Source: Avena insularis (Eukaryota > Streptophyta > Magnoliopsida > Poales > Poaceae). From it: 64,000 bases of DNA. Positions 58,811 to 64,000 of the stretch are shown piece after piece. The notes beneath the pieces were generated by a model that worked only from the letters and a program-made list of their open reading frames with translations, was not told the origin of the DNA and ran no database searches. Position 1 is the first letter of the stretch, and each line of letters starts with the position of its first letter. The stretch spans positions 284,277,533-284,341,532 of the forward strand of contig CM042689.1 of the NCBI GenBank assembly GCA_023614405.1, in the 5' to 3' direction. A program made the position numbers and the translations under genes.

Positions 58811-59192
58811 TAGAGCTGTAACAGCCCAAGTTTGTAATATATGTAATTAGTACTTCAACATGGCATGCATCTGTTTAAATCAATAAAATGTTTGCATGTG
58901 ATCAAGTGTGTGGATCAAAATACAAGTACAAAACCCTAAACCCTAGTCCTTCCCGCTCTCTTTGAAACTACATTCAAATGCTGTTTGGATTTTGAAAACT
59001 ACAAAATAATGGAGCCCAAATGGTTTACAAGGGCCCCTGAATATTTTATAAACCTTACTAAAGTCTCTAGTATTTTTGAATTATTTAAAAACAGAATTCA
59101 AATGAAATTACAAAAGAGAAAACTGAAATCAAAAAAAGAAAAACCTTTTCTAGAAAAATAAACAGCAGCAGCCGCAGATGGGCCATGGCCCA

Positions 59193-59197
<5 letters not shown>

Positions 59198-59233
<36 letters not shown>
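59198..59233. repeat. (CT)n microsatellite in element C 3' LTR
   Basis: About 36 bases of CT repeat, without the GT part present in the 5' LTR. Confidence 0.9.
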
Positions 59234-59236
<3 letters not shown>

Positions 59237-59440
59237 GTCTGTGAGCAGCAGCCAGCAGCCCAGGTCGGCCCGCCTGGGGCCCAGGAGCCGTCCCGGTACC
59301 CCTTCGGCTCTCTTTCCCTTTCTTCTTCCTTGCCAGAAGGACGTCGCCGCGGAAGCTTCTCGCTGTCACTGGCATGGCCATCCCTACTTCGCCGCGATGA
59401 CCGTCGTGAGGAGAGTCGTGCTACCAACGCTGTCGTCGTC

Positions 59441-59447
59441 TATAAGA
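59441..59447 (+). promoter_or_regulatory. Probable TATA box, element C 3' LTR
   Basis: TATAAGA, same context as 53293-53299. Confidence 0.6.
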
Positions 59448-61497
59448 TCCCTCCCCGCCGCTAGGACGAACCCTAAACCTTATCTCTTCCCCATTTCTTC
59501 CCTCCACCGAACCCTAGATCGTCGGAGCTTTGGGTTGCCATTGTTCCCCACCTCCCCTCGCAGTTCCGAGCTCGCTGGGGTGACCGCCGTGGTCGACTGG
59601 TTCGATTGCCCTGGACAGCACTCGCCGAAGCCTTCTTCTTCGTTGTAATCGACACCACCCGCCCGACGCCGGTCGCCGTCTTCGCCGTCGATTCCGGCCT
59701 CGCCTGTCCTTCCTGAGCCATCTATCAGCACCAGGGTGAGCTCACGGTCATGCTAGTCCCCTCCGTTCCTTCCCTCTCGTGTTGTATCGATGCCTCGACG
59801 AACACCTGGCGCCACCGTCGTTGCTCTCTGTCGCAGGCCTCGCTCTGGTGAACCTAAAGGGACGGCGCCGCCACTATGCGGATCCCCTCCTCAATCTCTT
59901 TCCAGCGCACCCTTCCGCGCATCCAGGCGTGCCCTGGTTCGCTACCGGCAACCACCGTCTGGTGGCTCCGCTGCGCATGACGTGGCGCTGACGCGGCGCA
60001 TGCTTGGCCTGCTGAGGTGGCCTTGGGCCCAGCAGTCAGTGGCTGGGTCTGGCCTCTGCCTCGGTGAGAAAAGTTTAGGGTTAGGGCCCTGACGTCAGCA
60101 TGATGCAGTAAACTGTTTCTATTTAATTAAATGTTTTCTAAAAATAAGAAATACTGACAGGTGGGCCTTGTCTGTCAGGGTTGTAATCTTTTTGTAAATC
60201 ATTTCTAAAATTAATAAAAGTCTGGCATGTGGGCCCAAGTTGGAAAAATAATTTAAATATTCCAAAAATTATTTAAAATGAATTAAATTTGGAGAAATTC
60301 ATAACTAATTCATTTTAAATCAGAAAAATACAAATAATATACCAAAATGTTCAGAAAAATAAGAGCTATGCAATATAAATATAATCATACATTGTTAACC
60401 AACTTTCATGACAAGTTTAATTAGAAGAACCAATTGAACCCCATAGGTGATTCCGAGGATCCCCCTGTTCTAGGGTTTGGACCTCTCGGACCCCGTTTAA
60501 AGTGACCAAGCATTTTCTAGGGTTCATTTCAACACCATTTAACTTGTCATATCATCCATATTGTGTGAGAATTGCACATGCCATATATTGAATGTTGGTT
60601 CCCTTTTCCGGTATTTGGTTCTTCGCGAATAGGAATCGAACCCGAGGCTAAAGTCAACGACACCGCAGATCCATACCTATCTACTGAAGGAAAAGGCAAG
60701 CGTAGCCTCTCATTCTGAACCTACTTTTACAAAGTATATTACTTTCTCGCTATGATGCACACGATTCCAATATGGTCTTTTGTCAGTAATTAGTGTTACC
60801 TATCTGCTGCATAGTTTCCCTTTTGTAGCCTTATACTCCTGATCCACTTCTCCTAGCATACCTAGGTCTGGCATTTGAGCGTTGCTAGAGCTTTTGTGAC
60901 CGACAGCTTAGCCATGCATAGTAACAACGTCTGATCTGTCTGAATGATGAATCAGAGATGCCAGAGAATCTATAAAGGTAGGAGATGGTGACATCATCGA
61001 AGGAGTTAACTAAACATGCTAAGGCTTGTATGGGAGACCATGTTGGGTGTGGTTTTTGTAGTCCCATGCTCGCCACCACTAGGAACTGAGTTCTTACCTT
61101 TGGAACTAAGACGAGCGTACAGCCACACGGGGCCTGGACAAACCCTCTACTAACTAACTTGCCTAGTAGATTCCATGAGTCACATAGTTCGGGCTTTCCA
61201 TTTGGCATATGCATTGAAAAAAAATTCGAGAGAGGAGGTGATGTAGGTGCATCATAGCAGGTAGGGAAGCCTGGACCGGGTTGCTTGGGGTAGATAGCGC
61301 CCCTAGTAAACCAACCTCGCCTCACATCTTTAAGTACCGGCTTCGGGATTTGACCCGTTACGGCGGAACCATACTTATTGCGTGATTCATGGTCTCGGCG
61401 AAAGCAAGGTAAAGGTCGTGGTCAACCACCCTCTGCCGGCCTTCCAAGGAAGAGGGCTAATAATTTGGCATTAAGAGTCGGTTGGTACATGTGGGTA

Positions 61498-61555
61498 AAG
61501 TTGTACACCCCTGCAGGGTTAAATCTTTTCGAAAAGCCGAGTTCACGGTTATGAA
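61498..61555 (+). promoter_or_regulatory. Inter-family conserved LTR block, element C copy
   Basis: TACACCCCTGCAGGGTTAAA followed by TTTCGAAAAGCCGAGTTCAC and GGTTATG, ending about 722 bp before the LTR end. Confidence 0.55.
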
Positions 61556-62277
61556 CGCTTGGTGACCGGACTTAAGATCATAGACAACATTAACCACTAT
61601 AAAACTTGTTGATCCATGTGTGCTTAAGGATGCTTCCTCCAGGTCGAGGGGGTGATCCTAGATAGGAGGTTCTGATGAAGCTGGTGGTTATCATGATGTG
61701 ATGAACAAAATGAAGAAGCCGTCATCTTATCCCTTTTAAAAGATTCTGAGTAGACGAGCCTCTTCTCTCTCTCTTGTTTACAAATAAAGATTGCTTTATG
61801 CAAAAGAAAATTAAGAGAAAGCCTTTCTAGCCAGAGCATTTAGATACTAGGTTATCTAAGTCTTGTAGAGTACATTCTCATACTCAGCCTCGCGCCATTG
61901 TTGTTTTTCTATAGATGATCTAGTTGCAACTGAAGGTGGCTTCTACGTTGACATCGACGAGTAGTTAGGGGTCCCAGGTAGCATCCTGAGGACTATGGGA
62001 TGGACGTCGCTTGTGTTTATAGCCTCTTAGGCCTTTTTGCTAAGTTGTTGTGTAGAACAACATATTTGCTTTCGCTGTGTGATGTAATGTTGGATCTATG
62101 ACCTCTGGTTTGTAATAACTCTAATATCGTACTCTGTTAAGAGTTTAAACATATGTTGTTGAATCCCTGAGTTCTGTAATGTTACCGAATCTTACTGTGA
62201 TCTTCCGTGATCAGAGTTGAGCTTATCTTAGATGGTGATCTGAGGTTAGTTTAACCCTAATTCCGAGGGGTGCTACA

Positions 62278-62405
62278 TCAGTATTCAAGGGTAAGTTCTC
62301 TATGGATGTTTATCCACCCGTTGCATGTATCTAGATAGATAGATCTTGGTGCTCAGTTTTTCATATCATAGGAATTTTTTTGTTTTCTATGCTGCAAACC
62401 CAACA
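62278..62405 (-). mobile_element. Possible scrap of another LTR end
   Basis: The reverse complement begins TGTTGGGTTTGCAGCATAG and continues with an A-rich stretch and AAAATTCCTATG, reminiscent of the start of common Triticeae gypsy LTRs as I recall them. It sits exactly between the LTR end of element C and the point where the SINA-like pseudogene becomes readable. Only ~128 bp remain, so the call is tentative. Confidence 0.35.
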
Positions 62406-62409
62406 AAAA

Positions 62410-62929
62410 CTTCATTAGGTACCGTGGTGACAAGCATGCTACCGACCTGACGCATATGACAGATACAACGTGTAGAGATTGGCGCGTGTCAAATCGCACT
62501 ACGAACACTGTACCATCGTCCCTGGATTCGATGATATATGCTATCCTATTGTTAGCAGAGGCTTAGAGGTGTACATGCATGTTTTACCATAGCGGAAACC
62601 GCGCACCCTGATTGAGTGAGCCTTAGAAAGGTGGGCGAGGAGCACTGTCGGCGAGGTGGCGAATATGCAACCATCATCCATCCAGTTGCACGGGCCATGG
62701 GGCACACGATCTTGTGGTTGTGGACCTGTCGATAGGCGACCAATGTCCCACAAACATCGTTGGGGCATCTGCTACGTTTTCCACTGATGACTCGGAGGTT
62801 CAACTCCTTGGAGAACGCGACCAGCCGGACGGAGCTGGTAGTGTCCATACGCGTAGAGATCTCATCGAAGACGTCGGCGCCGACCTTGGTCCATCCGTCG
62901 TGCCGCCTGTTGGGCCCTGAATCCACCAT
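62410..62929 (-). pseudogene. SINA-like E3 ubiquitin ligase pseudogene fragment
   Basis: Minus-strand translation gives a SIAH-type zinc finger. The first half is RCPNDVCGTLVAYRQVHNHK followed by IVCP, matching C-x4-C-x11-H-x3-C. A one-base loss near 62699 then shifts the frame. The second half is GPCNWMDDGCIFATSP and LLAHLSKAH, with the FRYGK segment after it. A TAG near 62541 follows LLTIG. Beyond it, another frame reads ESRDDGTVFVVRFDTR, VVSVICVRSV and SPRYLMK, which fits the C-terminal TRAF-like half of SINA proteins. The N-terminal RING is not found upstream. SINA proteins ubiquitinate substrates in nucleus or cytosol; this copy is dead. The family match is from motif recall. Confidence 0.6.
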
Positions 62930-63454
62930 CGCATCCTGATGGATTGAGGGTGAGGGCTGATCAATCTATGACTATTGGAAGGACCGATGTTGCAAGCGAG
63001 ATGGCGAGGAAAGTGAGTGAAGTGCGCGCTAGATATGATACTAAATGCTGCTGGAGATGGGGAAGATGGAATGGTCTTTGAACGAGTAGTTCTTTTTGTG
63101 TTCATTTATCGGTCTTCTACTGCAGGGCGCATCTGCATCGAGGTGACATTAATTAGCTAGTGTAGCACGCCAATATCTATTGTGTACTTCTCAATACTAG
63201 TATTGGGTTGCACGTGTCTTTCAACTCAGAAACTGCTGATACGTTGAACTCCACGTCGACATGCACACACTACACACTTCTCGACGCTGACAGAGGGCGC
63301 ATTTTGTGATTTATTATGTGACTACACTCCCAGTACGTATATATTTTACAATGCAGTACAATTCTTACATGACTAAACTACAAGTATGCTCCTGCATCGG
63401 CACCAAACTCCATGTACCTGCCATCGCGCATTCCAAAAAACTTCCTTGCGCAGG
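62930..63454. other. Intergenic stretch without a recognised gene
   Basis: Mixed-composition sequence between the minus-strand SINA-like pseudogene and the plus-strand acidic ORF. I see no RING-type CxxC pairs on the minus strand, no LTR ends and no clear promoter. It could hold the shared 5' region of two divergent genes. Confidence 0.4.
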
Positions 63455-63976
63455 ATGGAACCGCGTCGTGGAAGTGGTAGATCCTTGTCGGTGGCTAAAC
63501 ATCATGTGTCATCTGCTCATCGTGGCATCATTCATGCCCGCCGGCAGCCATCTGAGGCACCACGACGTGTCCAACCGCTCCTAGATCCATCAACATCGGT
63601 GCTCGAGGACACCACAACGTCGAAGCTTGTTGTACCCACCGTGCCCGAGAAGCGTGTTGCACCAGCAGAGACAGAGGAGCACCAAGCAGCAACCAAGACG
63701 GAGGAGTGCTGGAGGAAGGCCGACGAGACCACCATGAAAAAGGCCAGGAGGAATAGGGGAGCCAACGATGAGGACGACTCTGACTTGGGAAACGAGGAGG
63801 CTTTCCTAGAGCAGTTGGAGGCAGAAGCGGAGGAGAGTGACGTCGACCCATGGGACTACGAGGAGGAGGACTCTAACAAGGAGAGGGCGCGTATCTACGA
63901 GGAGGGAGTTGCTGATGAGTTAACAAAGGTCACCGATGTCTATGATGGTAAGGACCATGATGACGACGACGAGTAG
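63455..63976 (+). CDS. Unrecognised acidic protein, possibly a gene fragment
   Basis: 174 codons from ATG in GCAGGATGGAACC; the frame is also open upstream to 63386, but this ATG begins the compositionally coherent part. The N-terminus is basic (MEPRRGSGRSLSVAKHH; RRQPSEAPRRVQP). The middle is V/P/E/T-rich (LVVPTVPEKRVAPAE). A KKARRNRG patch that could act as a nuclear localisation signal is followed by a strongly acidic stretch (NDEDDSDLGNEEAF, SDVDPWDYEEEDS), and the end is DHDDDDE. No domain is recognised. The balanced codon use and consistent charge pattern argue for past coding. GTAAGG near 63947 and GTAAGT near 63991 look like splice donors, so the displayed stop may not be the true end. 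It could be a gene exon, a pseudogene or a transposon ORF. Confidence 0.45.
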   Translation: MEPRRGSGRSLSVAKHHVSSAHRGIIHARRQPSEAPRRVQPLLDPSTSVLEDTTTSKLVVPTVPEKRVAPAETEEHQAATKTEECWRKADETTMKKARRNRGANDEDDSDLGNEEAFLEQLEAEAEESDVDPWDYEEEDSNKERARIYEEGVADELTKVTDVYDGKDHDDDDE

Positions 63977-64000
63977 AGTAATGTTCGTTTGTAAGTATTG
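63977..64000. other. Window edge
   Basis: The last 24 bases include TTTGTAAGTATTG, a good 5' splice-site consensus. Nothing more can be said. Confidence 0.3.

Larger units (their letters stand above)
52862..62277 (+). mobile_element. Element C: Tekay-type Ty3-gypsy chromovirus, degenerate
   Basis: Truncated 5' LTR, PBS, gag with one zinc knuckle, protease, RT, RNase H, integrase, chromodomain, PPT, full 3' LTR. Gene order and sequence parallel element A without an extra ORF upstream of gag. No TSD can be checked because the left end is missing. All genes contain stops and frameshifts. Confidence 0.9.
58817..62277 (+). repeat. Element C 3' LTR (3461 bp)
   Basis: TGTAACAGCC to GGGGTGCTACA. 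It matches the 5' LTR remnant at 59008-59480 and 61722-62277; the middle is unique in the window. It contains the CT microsatellite, a GC-rich part with a TATA box, and the conserved block at 61498-61555. ORFs 59178-59648 and 60885-61325 are judged to be non-coding LTR sequence. Confidence 0.9.

Noticed and set aside
59178..59648. 156-aa ORF with a Ser/Leu run
   Set aside because: The run comes from the CT microsatellite, and the 5' LTR copy is not open in the same way.
62800..63105. 101-aa minus-strand ORF upstream of the SINA-like remnant as its RING exon
   Set aside because: It lacks the paired CxxC and CxH spacing of a RING and is in a different frame from the zinc-finger part.
1..64000. 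CRISPR arrays, bacterial operons, tRNA or rRNA genes
   Set aside because: No regularly spaced short repeats and no tRNA or rRNA sequence recognised. The only tRNA-related sequences are the primer binding sites.
1..64000. A new multi-gene biological system
   Set aside because: Apart from the last ~1.7 kb, every sizeable ORF with recognisable character belongs to a known retrotransposon gene class. The unexplained items (extra ORF of element A, conserved LTR block, acidic ORF) are single features rather than a system.

Overview
This is a window of plant nuclear DNA, almost certainly from a grass. It consists almost entirely of nested LTR retrotransposons, with traces of genic sequence only in the last ~1.7 kb. 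Host evidence: several giant (3.4-4 kb) Ty3/gypsy LTRs, chromodomain-bearing Tekay/Del-type polyproteins, PBS sequences for initiator tRNA-Met, and an Athila-type element whose LTR start, LTR end and tRNA-Asp PBS look like the Triticeae Sabrina group. A Pooideae grass (Triticeae or oat relative) is my inference. The attribution to named families is from memory, not from a search.

Layout. (1) The window opens inside element D, an Athila-like remnant (1-96, resuming 29184-33430, with its 3' LTR at 32004-33430). (2) Into D, element A, a Tekay-type chromovirus, inserted (97-29183, TSD CCTTA). It has 4.05 kb LTRs, an extra ORF upstream of gag, then gag, protease, RT-RNase H and integrase-chromodomain, all broken by stops and frameshifts. 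(3) Into the 3' LTR of A inserted a gag-only non-autonomous (LARD-like) element, now a tandem LTR-internal-LTR-internal-LTR array (12802-27968, TSD GATAC). (4) After D comes a ~165 bp scrap of another transposon ORF. Then follows element E, a Sabrina-like Athila element lacking RT and integrase (33596 to about 52861). (5) The 5' LTR of E is split by element B, a second gag-only LARD-like element (34590-47007, TSD ACGTA). The 3' LTR of B is split in turn by F, an antisense solo LTR of a Tekay-type family (41071-44567). (6) E is cut short by element C, a second Tekay-type chromovirus (about 52862-62277) with a heavily deleted 5' LTR and a full 3' LTR. (7) The end holds an LTR scrap, a minus-strand pseudogene of a SINA-like E3 ubiquitin ligase, and an unrecognised acidic ORF.

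The pieces form a stratigraphy: D is older than A, which is older than the tandem LARD; E is older than B, which is older than F. The autonomous-type elements A and C carry every domain but are dead here. The two LARD-like families carry only a zinc-knuckle Gag and must borrow RT and integrase from elsewhere. One LARD gag copy (23074-23841) is fully open, the only intact retroelement gene in the window.

No new defence or metabolic system is visible. The most informative observations are the tandem LARD array, whose middle LTR is a mappable recombinant, a short block conserved about 600-770 bp from the 3' end of five otherwise dissimilar LTR families, and the extra ORF upstream of gag in A.
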